Part shown: in pieces, positions 18,241 to 27,524 of the stretch
How positions within the stretch are numbered: the stretch's first letter is position 1
Layout of the letters: every line of letters begins with the position of its first letter
Assembly: GCF_016908515.1 (NCBI RefSeq)
Contig: NZ_JAFBEA010000005.1
Coordinates: 1-64,000, forward strand
DNA length: 64,000 nucleotides
Source: Virgibacillus halotolerans
GTDB lineage: Bacteria > Bacillota > Bacilli > Bacillales > Amphibacillaceae
Direction of reading: 5' to 3'
The notes under the pieces: generated by a model
What the model was told of the DNA's origin: nothing
Database searches by the model: none
What the model saw: the letters and a program-made list of their open reading frames with translations, nothing else
Made by a program: the position numbers and the translations under genes

Positions 18241-18965
18241 TGCCCCACCCCCTTCAGATAATCCTTGAGATACACAAAATCTTCACTAAGGACAATAAAT
18301 ATAGCGATGATAAATTTCCGGTTTCGTTCCAGTGTTTTTTTGCTTACATCTACCCGCTTCACCAATTCCTTCATTGGTAGCTTTTTTTTATCGCGTACGT
18401 AAGTTCTAAGCACTGGATCCGCAAAAAGTGTTCTTGCCGTACGAACCGCGGAATCACGGGCATCCCGGTGCTTAGGTGAAACCACTGTTAGCTCCGTTAA
18501 CGTCAATTTATATTCACGAAGTTTTTCCTTAAATTCTAAAATTTCTACCTTACGATACCAGGCGTCCTGTTCCAGTTCATACGCTTTATTGACTGCTACT
18601 ATTTCAATCGGGTTTTCCATTTGTTCTGCATCATACATTTCATCAAATGATGTCGTAGAAGGTCCTTTTTGAATAAAGCGAATATAATCTATCACCTTGC
18701 GCTTGATAACAAGCTTGGCAAAGGATAGGAAAGAACTGCCTCTATCGGGAGAATAAGCAAGTATCGCCTCATTAAATGCGGACAAGCCAATACTGAACTC
18801 ATCATCCCGTTTTGGATCAATGTATCGTTTACAGACTTCTGAAACACATTTTGCAATAAATGGCTGATATGATTTCAAAAGGTGATCTTGCACCATTTGA
18901 TCGCCCTGCTGTGCCAAAGCTATCCTATCTTCTAAAGGTAATTCGCTTAATGACTCATGCGTCAT
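18237..18965 (-). CDS. sigI: RNA polymerase sigma factor SigI
   Basis: A 242-residue sigma-70 family protein of the SigI type, identified by the sigma region 2 block DEFSIGLSAFNEAILAYSPDRG and FLSFAKLVIKRKVIDYIR, and by the following rsgI gene. SigI responds to heat and envelope signals. The ATG at 18965 has GGAGGT at 7 nt; the GTG three codons upstream is too close to it. Upstream on the same strand ACACCC and CGTATT elements could be a diverged SigI promoter, but I cannot support this firmly. Confidence 0.92.
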   Translation of the reverse strand: MTHESLSELPLEDRIALAQQGDQMVQDHLLKSYQPFIAKCVSEVCKRYIDPKRDDEFSIGLSAFNEAILAYSPDRGSSFLSFAKLVIKRKVIDYIRFIQKGPSTTSFDEMYDAEQMENPIEIVAVNKAYELEQDAWYRKVEILEFKEKLREYKLTLTELTVVSPKHRDARDSAVRTARTLFADPVLRTYVRDKKKLPMKELVKRVDVSKKTLERNRKFIIAIFIVLSEDFVYLKDYLKGVGQ

Positions 18966-19256
18966 CTGGAACACCTCCAGCTATTATAAAATACGATTTA
19001 TTTTTACCTTTTTTGGGTGTAGTTTCCAAGTAACACCATTTATTATATGTTTTACAATTTCGTTTTATATATGTCATGGATGAATCCACCATCTTTTTTA
19101 TTTATATATATCTTGTCTAATGTCAATATGCTTTATAGTATCCTAATCTCAGGTTTGATGCCATCTCAAACCCATTACAATTCATTTAAATTCCAATTAC
19201 TACCGCCAAAAACAAAGATTGATATTATACTTTTCAGACTTGTCCTTAAAAACGAC
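18966..19256. other. AT-rich intergenic region upstream of sigI
   Basis: About 290 bases with no supported gene. A 75-codon reading frame on the plus strand (19047-19274) has no ribosome binding site and runs into the terminator hairpin, so I do not call it. The region should contain the sigI promoter. Confidence 0.5.
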
Positions 19257-19290
19257 ACAAAAAAATGCCTCTAACAAAATTAGAGACACT
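19257..19290 (-). terminator. Intrinsic terminator after the PRC-barrel gene
   Basis: TGTCTCTAA/TTAGAGGCA stem followed by U7 on the minus strand, about 26 nt beyond the stop codon. Confidence 0.85.
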
Positions 19291-19315
19291 TTTACCTGAT
19301 TTTTGAACAACCCTA

Positions 19316-20035
19316 TTAAAGGCTTGGAATGATTTCCTCCATGGAGTCATATTCTTTTGTCAGTTTCGCTGCTTCTACTGTCGTTTTGATATAAATATCT
19401 CCCTCATACCAGTCGACAGATTCAATTGCATCTGTATCAAACACAAACCATGTCGGTTCCATATAATTTTCACTGCTCGCAACAACGATATAGCCTATTT
19501 TCCAGTATTCATCATCATAAATCATATCAATAACTTTTCCCAGTTTGCCGTTACTCGCATGGACTTTATAGTCCATAGTCTCGTCTTCACTGCGTAAATC
19601 ATATGCCTGTTGCGTTTCCAACTGTTGATTATAGCGCGTTTCTTTCTCAGTCATTTCATCATGTTGAAAATTAGCTAATGGCCTATCCTGTGGACCCCAA
19701 AGCATGTTGCCGGTCCAGTACCGATTCCAACCATAATAGCCGGCAATCGAATCTTCTATATCCTTAGAAATAGCATCTTCATCCGGAATTTCCGGACTGT
19801 TGCGAACTGCTTCTTTGTCATATTCAACTTCCAAATAGTCGCTTTCATTATTCAAGTTTACAAATGACGTTGGTGATAAAAGCACACGCCTGCCTGGCAA
19901 CCATTTTCTTGTATCAACGACGGCATAACGAATGGCCCATTTTTGATCATCAAAATATAAATCTTTTATCTTACCCATTTCTCCATCGACGGCATCAATG
20001 TTGTACGTTTTCAATTGAGATGTAAAATAAAACAT
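19316..20035 (-). CDS. Tandem PRC-barrel domain protein
   Basis: A 239-residue soluble protein with two PRC-barrel-like halves. The first (about residues 1-80) contains DAVDGEMGKIKDLYFDD and IRYAVVDTRKWLPGR. The second (about 155-225) contains VHASNGKLGKVIDMIYDDEYW and IGYIVVAS. PRC barrels are small beta-barrels found in RNA-processing and photosynthetic proteins; this stand-alone form is common in Bacillales with unknown role. The ATG at 20035 is preceded by GAGGAGGC; a TTG-started longer reading would use the ribosome binding site as codons and is rejected. Confidence 0.85.
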   Translation of the reverse strand: MFYFTSQLKTYNIDAVDGEMGKIKDLYFDDQKWAIRYAVVDTRKWLPGRRVLLSPTSFVNLNNESDYLEVEYDKEAVRNSPEIPDEDAISKDIEDSIAGYYGWNRYWTGNMLWGPQDRPLANFQHDEMTEKETRYNQQLETQQAYDLRSEDETMDYKVHASNGKLGKVIDMIYDDEYWKIGYIVVASSENYMEPTWFVFDTDAIESVDWYEGDIYIKTTVEAAKLTKEYDSMEEIIPSL

Positions 20036-20096
20036 GATTGATCGCCTCCTCAAGACGTTACATGTTTATACCCGATAATTTTTCCAACGAAACAAT

Positions 20097-20798
20097 TCAG
20101 TTAGAGAACCTTCCTACTACCTCGAATGGATGAAAGTAGGCCTTTTTCGTTTTTGAATAATGTACAAGTGGTGCTTTTTCCATTACAGTTTGCGGCATAT
20201 ATTCATTTTTTTCAATATCATATGACGCGTCCTGTAACAACCAAGGTGAATGGGTAATCGGCCCCTTTAAAATACGATTGCTTTGCAATGTGTACAAGCA
20301 ATATCTTTCTGTAAGCCAGTATGTTAAAGTGTTTTCCTTTGCATGATAGGTATGTGGATAAGGACAATAGGTTGCCTTGAATATCTTTGATGTTCCAGTA
20401 TTACGACGTCGGCTTGTAAACAGTATCTCCTTGCCGGTTCGTAGCATTTGCATATTTGCATAATAATACGGGAGAGGTAGCAATACATTGGCGCCGAAAG
20501 CTGTTAGAAAATTAGAGGCATCAAGCGAAAAGAAATACACACCAGGTTCATCATAAAAACGCACATAGGTCCTTACGTTGAGTTCCACATAAGTACCAAG
20601 GGAATAGGGTACCATTCGTGGGCGATTTTTACTCGTACGAAAAGGTATCACACCGATCCATGCTTGTCCATTATAAGTTTCCAGCTCCAGCGCCTGAGGA
20701 ACATAAGGGCGCAACAGGTCATGGGGAACAGGCCAATGGATAAACAGTAAATCATCCCATTGCTGTTCTAACATCCATGGCCATTTCCGTTTCCACAT
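20097..20798 (-). CDS. DUF2071/YqjF-family protein
   Basis: A 233-residue protein with the YqjF/DUF2071 pattern: WDDLLFIHWPVPHDLLRPYVP at the N-terminus, GQAWIGVIPFRT, and ELNVRTYVRFYDEPGVYFFSLDA in the middle, given here as separate blocks. The fold is thought to be acetoacetate-decarboxylase-like, but no catalytic activity is established. It lies about 60 nt upstream of the PRC-barrel gene on the same strand and 20 nt downstream of the membrane protease gene, so the three could be one transcript. Confidence 0.82.
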   Translation of the reverse strand: MWKRKWPWMLEQQWDDLLFIHWPVPHDLLRPYVPQALELETYNGQAWIGVIPFRTSKNRPRMVPYSLGTYVELNVRTYVRFYDEPGVYFFSLDASNFLTAFGANVLLPLPYYYANMQMLRTGKEILFTSRRRNTGTSKIFKATYCPYPHTYHAKENTLTYWLTERYCLYTLQSNRILKGPITHSPWLLQDASYDIEKNEYMPQTVMEKAPLVHYSKTKKAYFHPFEVVGRFSN

Positions 20799-20818
20799 GA
20801 TAAAATAGCCCCTTTCAG

Positions 20819-21637
20819 CTACCTGTTGTCATAGTAATAATCAATCGGCACAAACAAACCAACTTTCCCATACGTTTCATGGTTTAGTGTTGCAAAGATG
20901 ACACCGATAACCTCCCCATTATCATTGATAATCGGACTGCCACTATTGCCGCGGTATACTGGTGCGTCAATCATTACGACAGGTTCTTCCCAATCAGATA
21001 AGTTTGTATAATCAATGACCGTTCCCTTGTTAGCGATTCCTTGAAAACGTAGTGGGTTTCCAATAAAAGATATCGCTTCATCCGTTTCAAAGGTTGTTTC
21101 TTTTGCCAGCTTTAAATGAGGAAAATTTTCCGCATCTACTTTTAAAACAGCTAAATCGACTGCTGGATAATCCGCTGTCACTTTCGCCGTAAATAATCCC
21201 TCATCAGGAAAAGCGATGGTAACACTATCTTCCCCTTCAATCACATGATGATTCGTAATAATTGTCCCATCCGCGGATATCGCAAAGCCTGTTCCCCTAC
21301 CATCCTCTGTTTCTACCACAACGACTGCCTTTTTATGCTCTTTTACATCTGCCTGTCCGGATAATTTGGCGGATGTCATTAAAAAGTCAATCGCCGGAAT
21401 GGAAATCGTCTGCGGCAATAATGCAATTAAATTCAAAATAAGTGCAAGTGAAATAAGCCAAAACGTCCATTTGGGAAATGGACGCTTCGGCTTTTTATCT
21501 TTTTCCAGTCTTGCTTTTTCTAACACCTTTCGCCGACCTTCCTGGACCAGTTCATACATTTCATCATCGTCTATATCTTCATATAAATCCTTATCAATCA
21601 TATCTTCGGCTTTATGTTGCTCATCCTCTTTGTGCAT
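20819..21637 (-). CDS. Membrane-anchored trypsin-like serine protease (HtrA-like, no PDZ)
   Basis: A 272-residue S1C-type protease. An acidic/basic cytoplasmic N-terminus (1-55) is followed by one membrane helix (about 57-75), placing the catalytic domain outside the cell. The triad is visible as H131 (ITNHHVIEG), D161 (PAVDLAVL) and S232 (GNSGSP). The protein ends just after the protease fold, so the PDZ domain found in HtrA/DegP is missing. It probably acts in envelope protein quality control. The ribosome binding site (GGGGTGG) is weak. Confidence 0.88.
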   Translation of the reverse strand: MHKEDEQHKAEDMIDKDLYEDIDDDEMYELVQEGRRKVLEKARLEKDKKPKRPFPKWTFWLISLALILNLIALLPQTISIPAIDFLMTSAKLSGQADVKEHKKAVVVVETEDGRGTGFAISADGTIITNHHVIEGEDSVTIAFPDEGLFTAKVTADYPAVDLAVLKVDAENFPHLKLAKETTFETDEAISFIGNPLRFQGIANKGTVIDYTNLSDWEEPVVMIDAPVYRGNSGSPIINDNGEVIGVIFATLNHETYGKVGLFVPIDYYYDNR

Positions 21638-21923
21638 AAACTAGCCACCCCACACCTTTATACAGCATTTTTAGCGCTTCCCTGCTGCATTTGATACATT
21701 TGATATGATTAGCGATTACACTGATTTATTTCCAATGTCTTTCCTACGCTAACATATGATCATCGATCTAGCTTATAAGAATAAACGTTCATACTTTTGT
21801 GCGTTAAGTTTATTTATGTGATGTTTGTGTGAGGTTTTACTTTTATGAATCTCACACATCCATTCATTTTGACTATTATAGCATAATATATGAGACGTCG
21901 TGACGCTTGATACCTCACTTTCT

Positions 21924-23117
21924 TTAGAATGTGCCGTTATTTAACCTGCGCTGTAATTCTTTGACAACGGCAGATGGTTTGCTCAATTTGCTATCTTGTG
22001 TGGTGCCTAAATATTGCTGTAACTTTTTAATCGTATTAGGCCCCAGCCTTCCATCTTGGCTTGAACCAACCTTTTTCTGTAACGCTTTAACCATGGGACT
22101 AGAACCACTGCCATAAGTTACGCCTATAATTCTTTGTGTTACAGCATTATTAGGCTGATTACTTATCATGCCATCTTGTTTAGTACCTAGTGATTTTTGC
22201 AAGGCTTTTGTCGTACCTTTCCCCCATATGCCGTCCACTTTTAAGCTAGACTTACTTGACGATGTTTTACCGCCTAACTTGCCATACACCTGCTTACCAG
22301 CCAATCCATCTACATCTAATCCGTAGTACGATTGGAATCGTCTTACAGCATCTTCTGTTTTATCTCCGTAGTAAGCATCGATGCCGTTGTTTTTAGCACC
22401 TTTTTCTGGATAAAACGGTGGATTGTTAGTTGCCAGTTTTTCCTGCAATTGTTTTACTGGCTCACCATATTCCCCGTTACCTAGTGTTTGGCCCGTCCAG
22501 TTACCAGATACCTTAGTCCAGGTCTGCTTTGATTCTTTGGTGATCTTTTCTGGTTTAACTGTAGGTGCAGTGGGCTCAATAACTGTCATGCCACCTTGAA
22601 TATCACGCTTAAACTTCGTACGAGATACACCAAACGATGCCAGGTATGCATATGGGTCAGTATGCGTTGTGCCACCAATATATTTGCGTACCCAGTCATG
22701 TGATTTGATGCCTTTACTCCCCAATTCAGATCCTGTATCTAATGTTTTCGGTAGTCCTGCATTATCTGCTAATTTTCGTAACAGCCAAACATATGCCCCG
22801 TAATCCTTTTTAAATGTTGCCGGATCATTTGTGCGCGCTAATTCAACATGGGCGTATGAATATGGGTTAGCTTTCGGACCTGCACCATATTGAAACTTAC
22901 CAGGTTCCGCTAATTGTACGATTCGACCACCGCCACCAACCCAATGTGACGTAAATGCAGTCCGCCAATTATTGGTCATATATTTGATTTCACTTTCCAA
23001 TGATCCCGGTCCGACGTTATTCGGGTTCCCTGATTCGTGAGCGATCACCATATAAGAGGCAGTTAAAGCTTTTTGATTTAATCCAGGGATGATTCGCTTT
23101 TCAATTTTATATTCCAT
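21924..23117 (-). CDS. N-acetylmuramoyl-L-alanine amidase with C-terminal peptidoglycan-binding repeats
   Basis: A 397-residue cell-wall hydrolase. Residues 1-175 form an Amidase_2-type domain with zinc ligand candidates in VIAHESGN and GGTTHTDPYAYLASFG. From about 210 there are several PG-binding-like repeats (QLQEKLA, the typical DAYYGDKTEDAVRRFQ block, then three ALQKxLGTxQDG-like units). No signal peptide is visible, as in phage endolysins or mother-cell lysis enzymes of the CwlH/CwlC kind. There is no other phage gene nearby. AGGAGGG precedes the ATG. Confidence 0.88.
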   Translation of the reverse strand: MEYKIEKRIIPGLNQKALTASYMVIAHESGNPNNVGPGSLESEIKYMTNNWRTAFTSHWVGGGGRIVQLAEPGKFQYGAGPKANPYSYAHVELARTNDPATFKKDYGAYVWLLRKLADNAGLPKTLDTGSELGSKGIKSHDWVRKYIGGTTHTDPYAYLASFGVSRTKFKRDIQGGMTVIEPTAPTVKPEKITKESKQTWTKVSGNWTGQTLGNGEYGEPVKQLQEKLATNNPPFYPEKGAKNNGIDAYYGDKTEDAVRRFQSYYGLDVDGLAGKQVYGKLGGKTSSSKSSLKVDGIWGKGTTKALQKSLGTKQDGMISNQPNNAVTQRIIGVTYGSGSSPMVKALQKKVGSSQDGRLGPNTIKKLQQYLGTTQDSKLSKPSAVVKELQRRLNNGTF

Positions 23118-23265
23118 AATAAAACCCTCCTACTATGTTATATAAAAAAAACAGCTTGCCCGATTGGACTAGCCGTTTGTACTAGATCATGTATTATTTT
23201 TTCAATTCATTTTCTACGTTTTTTATTTAATTCATCCTTCATTTGCAATAATAAATTAAAAGCCC

Positions 23266-25296
23266 TTATCCCACCTGGCGTGATCCGCCCTTTTGCATTT
23301 GATACATTTGATAATATATACCTTTCTCCGCTATCAACTGATCATGATTGCCTTGTTCTTTCAATGTACCATGTTCCAGTACAAATATATTATCCGCCTG
23401 CTGTATGGTTGATAATCGATGTGCAATCACGAGTGTTGTTCTGCCTTTTTTCAATACGTCCAAGGCGTGTTGAATAATGCTCTCCGTTTCCGTATCGATG
23501 TTGGCAGTTGCTTCGTCCAATATAAGAATCGCTGGATCAAATGCGAGTGCACGGGCAAACGATATTAATTGTCTCTCTCCCAACGAGAAAGTGCCTCCTC
23601 CTTCGGTAACCTGCTGCTCATATTGACCTGGTAATTTTTCAATAAAGTGATCTGCACCGACAGCCTTCAATGCCTGAAGAGCAGCTTCCTGCGATATCTC
23701 CGGATCATTCATTGTCACATTGGAAATAATCGTTCCGGAAAACAGGAATGGATCCTGAAGGACAATGCCCATATGACTTCTCACTTGCTGCCGGGACCAG
23801 TCGTTTGTACTGTATCCATCGATCGTAATCGAACCTCTTTGTGGGTCATAGAAGCGAAATAAAAGATTCATGATGGAGCTTTTCCCTGATCCAGTATGAC
23901 CAACAAAGGCGACGGTTTGCCCAGCCTGCACCTCAAAGGAAATGTTTTTAAGCACATATTCATCCGCATTATAAGCAAACGACACATCATCAAATAAAAT
24001 GGTTCCCCGGTATTTAGCTACTTGATCATTCACAACATCTTCCCCATCATGATCCATTAATTCAAATACGCGATTTCCTGCCACTCGTGCCTGCTCAATT
24101 AACGGTAGCTGGTTGACAATATCTTCTAGCGGCTCAAACAATCGGGTTAAATAATCCACAAAAGCATAAAGAACACCAATCGATATCATACTGCCTGGTT
24201 CTAGGGAAGCTGAGCCAAAATACCAGATAAAACCAACGAATGCAAGATTACGGAATACCGTAACCAAATTATAGGACGTTAATGAACTCAGTCTAATCAG
24301 TTTGCGTTGATATTTGAAATTATGTTCATTCACTGCTTCAAAATCTGCTTTGGTTTTCTTTTCCCTGCGAAACGCCTGGATGATCGTCATGCCTTGAATC
24401 GATTCATTAATACTGGCGTTCAACTCACTAATCGTTGATCTAATCACCGTATTGTATTTTGTCCCAAAGTGCTTGTAAACCTTCATCCAGACGATAATCA
24501 ACGGGATGATCACTAAGCACATAAAGGCAAGCTTTGTATCCAAAATGAATAACGCGACCAATATACCGACCATATAAATCACACTTGTTACGACAATCGA
24601 TAGGACGCGTTCATACAAATCACGAATTGCTTCCGTATCGTTGGTAATCCGTGCGACAATCTTTCCGGCTGGCTGATCCACATAATAATTAATCGGAATA
24701 CGCTGGGTATGTGCAAATAAATCCGTTCGCATCTTTTTCACAATTTGATTCGATGATTTCTGCAGCAAAAACGTTTGATAAAACTGGAAAAAACCAGCGA
24801 TAATCAACAAGCCCATATAAAGTCCTAATAAATACATAATCGGACCTTGTTCAGGCTGGAAAAATGGGTACATCTCCTTTAAGGAAAGTTTTTCTCCTGT
24901 AAAAGTACTTGTTCCGTCAGCTGTTTCAATCGTGATGCTATTACCCTTAGCACTACGCTTTCCTTTTAATGGTACTGCCTCATTCACAAAATAATAGGAC
25001 GTGCCAATTTGAAAAATAGTAACAGAATCTCCTATCTGTTGATCGACTTCTGTTAAGCGATCAGTTCGCTTATAAAAGCCATCTTGATAGGCAACCGTAT
25101 GTTTATCCTGATCAGCCTTTACCTCCTGCCAAGTGCCCTCGACACCCAATATATGATCATCAATCACCGTTTTTGCAATGAGTGGACCAGCGAGTTCGAG
25201 TGCCACAGCAACAATCAAGCAGGCTATCCCTATCAATATTCCTTTTTTAAACTGTAAGGCGTAATTAAATAATCTTCTTTCTGTTGATGATTTCAT
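23266..25296 (-). CDS. bmrD: ABC multidrug exporter subunit BmrD
   Basis: A 676-residue half-transporter: six membrane helices with an unusual extracellular insertion between TM1 and TM2 (about residues 50-135), then an ATPase domain with Walker A GHTGSGKSS, signature FSLGERQL (a departure from LSGGQ) and Walker B ILILDEATANID with the catalytic Glu intact. Length, insertion and partner match BmrD (YheH), which pairs with BmrC to export drugs. Its ATG overlaps the bmrC stop by 4 nt. Expression is probably governed by the attenuator at 27525-27746. Confidence 0.92.
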   Translation of the reverse strand: MKSSTERRLFNYALQFKKGILIGIACLIVAVALELAGPLIAKTVIDDHILGVEGTWQEVKADQDKHTVAYQDGFYKRTDRLTEVDQQIGDSVTIFQIGTSYYFVNEAVPLKGKRSAKGNSITIETADGTSTFTGEKLSLKEMYPFFQPEQGPIMYLLGLYMGLLIIAGFFQFYQTFLLQKSSNQIVKKMRTDLFAHTQRIPINYYVDQPAGKIVARITNDTEAIRDLYERVLSIVVTSVIYMVGILVALFILDTKLAFMCLVIIPLIIVWMKVYKHFGTKYNTVIRSTISELNASINESIQGMTIIQAFRREKKTKADFEAVNEHNFKYQRKLIRLSSLTSYNLVTVFRNLAFVGFIWYFGSASLEPGSMISIGVLYAFVDYLTRLFEPLEDIVNQLPLIEQARVAGNRVFELMDHDGEDVVNDQVAKYRGTILFDDVSFAYNADEYVLKNISFEVQAGQTVAFVGHTGSGKSSIMNLLFRFYDPQRGSITIDGYSTNDWSRQQVRSHMGIVLQDPFLFSGTIISNVTMNDPEISQEAALQALKAVGADHFIEKLPGQYEQQVTEGGGTFSLGERQLISFARALAFDPAILILDEATANIDTETESIIQHALDVLKKGRTTLVIAHRLSTIQQADNIFVLEHGTLKEQGNHDQLIAEKGIYYQMYQMQKGGSRQVG

Positions 25297-27044
25297 TCAC
25301 GTTTCACCCCACCCGCTTCAAGCTGTTGTAATTCATATTGTTCTTTGTACCAACCATCCCGCTTCATTAATTCGACGTGCGTTCCTTCTTCAATAACTTC
25401 GCCATTTTCCAGAACGATAATGTGATCTGCATGGGTAACCGCTGACATACGGTGCGCAGCAATAAATGTCGTTTTACACGCTCGTTCTTTTCGTAAATGT
25501 TCAATAATTTTCGCTTCTGTTTTCCCATCCACAGCAGACATCGAATCATCTAAGATGAGAATCTCTGGGTCTTTAATAAAGGCACGTGCTAAAGCCACAC
25601 GCTGCTTTTGTCCGCCAGATAACGTTACACCACTTTCACCGACTTGTGTATCAAGTCCTTTCGGCAATTGCTTGATATCGTCTAAAAAATGAGCAAGCTC
25701 CATCATCCGATAAATTTCCTGATCTGTGGCGGTTTCTTTGCCAAATTGAATATTTTCTCTGATCGATTTGGAAAACATCATTTGATCTTGTGGTACATAG
25801 CCGATCCAATCTCTAATTTGTTCTAACTTTATCATGGTTAAATCCACACCAGATACATTTATTTCCCCTTCAAATCCGGGATATTGTCTCAGTAGTAGCT
25901 TGAATAATGTCGTCTTGCCTGCACCTGTTTTTCCCACTACGCCAATCGTCTGCCCTTTTTCCACATGGAGATCAATCTTGTTAAGTTGGTTCGTTTTTGT
26001 CGATGGATAGGAAAATGACACCGCAGCAAAGTCAATCGCGTCCACTGCAGATACCTTCGCAACATGTGGAGCATTTGTTACATCCGCCTCATAATGCAAT
26101 GTTTCATTCACTCGGTCCAATGAAGCATTTCCCCGTTGCAGGATGTTGATCAATTCACCCACTGCAAACATTGGCCAAATTAACATCCCCAAATAAACAT
26201 TGAATGTGACGAGATCTCCTAAGGTAATGTTATTTTCAAATACTTGTAATGCCCCAAAGCCTAATCCGATCGTATAAGATAAACCAACAAGAATCGTCAT
26301 GGTCGGTTCAAATAACGCATCCACCCTGGCAACCGCAATGTTTTTCTCGTAAACATCCGTTGTCATTGACTCAAATCGTTTCATGTCTTGACGTTCCTGT
26401 ACAAACGCACGAATCACCCGCACGCCACGAATCGATTCCAATACGTCATTATTCATATCAGAAAACGCTGCCTGTGCTTTCATAAAGCGTGCATGTATGG
26501 CTGCCCCGTACTTGTTCATCACAATTGCCATAATTGGTAAAGGAATTAATGCGGCAAGCGTCAATTTCCAACTGATCGTGAAGCCCATCATCGCCACAAT
26601 CATCAACATGAAGATACTGGAATCCACCAACGTCAATACACCAAAGCCTGCAGTTAGGCTTATCGCCTTCAGATCGTTTGTACTACGTGCCATTAAATCA
26701 CCTGTACGGTATTTCTCGAAAAACGGCGGACTCATTTTTAAGAAATGGGACATTAGCCGACTTCGCATCCATTTTTCCAATATAACGGATCCACTAAAAA
26801 GCGTATAATCCCATAAAAACGAAATCGCATAATGAACGAATGTAAGTACAAGGTAACCAGCAATCATTGCAGTTAATAGCTGCATTGTTAATGTTTCATA
26901 TTGTATTTTATCAATCGCAAACCCTACTAATTTAGGTGGGATGAGGCCAATTGCACTGGCAATGATTAATGCAATAATAGCGAAAACATATCTTTTCCAG
27001 TAATATTTAAAAAACCACTTTAACTTATTAAAAACCTGAAACAA
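25293..27044 (-). CDS. bmrC: ABC multidrug exporter subunit BmrC
   Basis: A 583-residue half-transporter with six membrane helices and an ATPase domain: Walker A GKTGAGKTT, signature LSGGQKQR and Walker B ILILDDSMSAVD. The Asp in place of the catalytic Glu marks the degenerate ATP site of the asymmetric BmrCD dimer. A TTG start at 27044 is preferred because AGGTG lies 6 nt upstream and the product then opens MFQVFNKLKWFFK like BmrC (YheI); a GTG at 27053 falls inside the ribosome binding site. Two dispersed repeats separate it from its leader. Confidence 0.9.
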   Translation of the reverse strand: MFQVFNKLKWFFKYYWKRYVFAIIALIIASAIGLIPPKLVGFAIDKIQYETLTMQLLTAMIAGYLVLTFVHYAISFLWDYTLFSGSVILEKWMRSRLMSHFLKMSPPFFEKYRTGDLMARSTNDLKAISLTAGFGVLTLVDSSIFMLMIVAMMGFTISWKLTLAALIPLPIMAIVMNKYGAAIHARFMKAQAAFSDMNNDVLESIRGVRVIRAFVQERQDMKRFESMTTDVYEKNIAVARVDALFEPTMTILVGLSYTIGLGFGALQVFENNITLGDLVTFNVYLGMLIWPMFAVGELINILQRGNASLDRVNETLHYEADVTNAPHVAKVSAVDAIDFAAVSFSYPSTKTNQLNKIDLHVEKGQTIGVVGKTGAGKTTLFKLLLRQYPGFEGEINVSGVDLTMIKLEQIRDWIGYVPQDQMMFSKSIRENIQFGKETATDQEIYRMMELAHFLDDIKQLPKGLDTQVGESGVTLSGGQKQRVALARAFIKDPEILILDDSMSAVDGKTEAKIIEHLRKERACKTTFIAAHRMSAVTHADHIIVLENGEVIEEGTHVELMKRDGWYKEQYELQQLEAGGVKRE

Positions 27045-27069
27045 TCCAATCACCTTCTAATCTTTTTTG

Positions 27070-27285
27070 AATACGCTCTTTTCGTAAATTTTGTTGCTTT
27101 TAATTCTCGCAATTGATAGAAACTGTGACGTCAGATACCGCTTTGGAAATACACTACGCTTTCCGCGGGCTCGCGATGAGCCTCCTCGCTCGCAAAAAAC
27201 GCTCACTGTGGGGTCTCATCGTCTTCGCTTTCCCGCTGGAGTCTTCGTGATTTCCTTCACTGGTATTGTGTTTTGCAACTTATCG
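27070..27285. repeat. Dispersed intergenic repeat, family A (copy 3)
   Basis: It matches the reverse complement of 47858-48140 over its length: TTTTGTTGCTTTTAATTCTC, GATAGAAACTG, GAAATACA, TACGCTTTCCGCGGGCTCGC, GTGGGGTCTCATCGTC and GCTTTCCCGC. It lacks the central 60-70 bp of copy 4. It lies directly upstream of bmrC, so it would be transcribed as part of the bmrC 5' leader. Confidence 0.88.
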
Positions 27286-27329
27286 CATTCATTCATTGAT
27301 TTTATTAAACAATAAATATGATTATTGAT

Positions 27330-27512
27330 TGGAGCGGAGGACAGTCGACTCCAGCGGGAAAAGCAACAGCTGAAAATCCCGCAGGAAGCGTTCCTTGCTT
27401 CCGAGGAAGTTGAAGCGTTGCCCGCGGAAAGCGACTGTCCGCAGCGGAAATCACATGCTCTTACGTCGTAGCCTATAGATTTTGTTTCTAAAACAACAAT
27501 CTTTGAGAAAGG
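27330..27512. repeat. Dispersed intergenic repeat, family B (copy 1)
   Basis: It matches the reverse complement of 47570-47812: GATTGGAGCG, AGTCGACTCCAGCGGGAAAA, AGCTGAAAATCCCGC, CCCGCGGAAAGCGACTG, GCGGAAATCA and an AACAACAA end. Near-terminal GGACAGTCG and CGACTGTCC arms make it partly palindromic. Confidence 0.85.
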
Positions 27513-27524
27513 AGCCATAAAATG

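Noticed and set aside
19047-19274. 75-codon reading frame on the plus strand
   Set aside because: No ribosome binding site; it runs into the terminator of the convergent PRC-barrel gene.
21924-23117. Prophage or prophage remnant
   Set aside because: Only the amidase resembles a phage protein; there are no integrase, portal, tail or holin genes and no attachment-site repeats.
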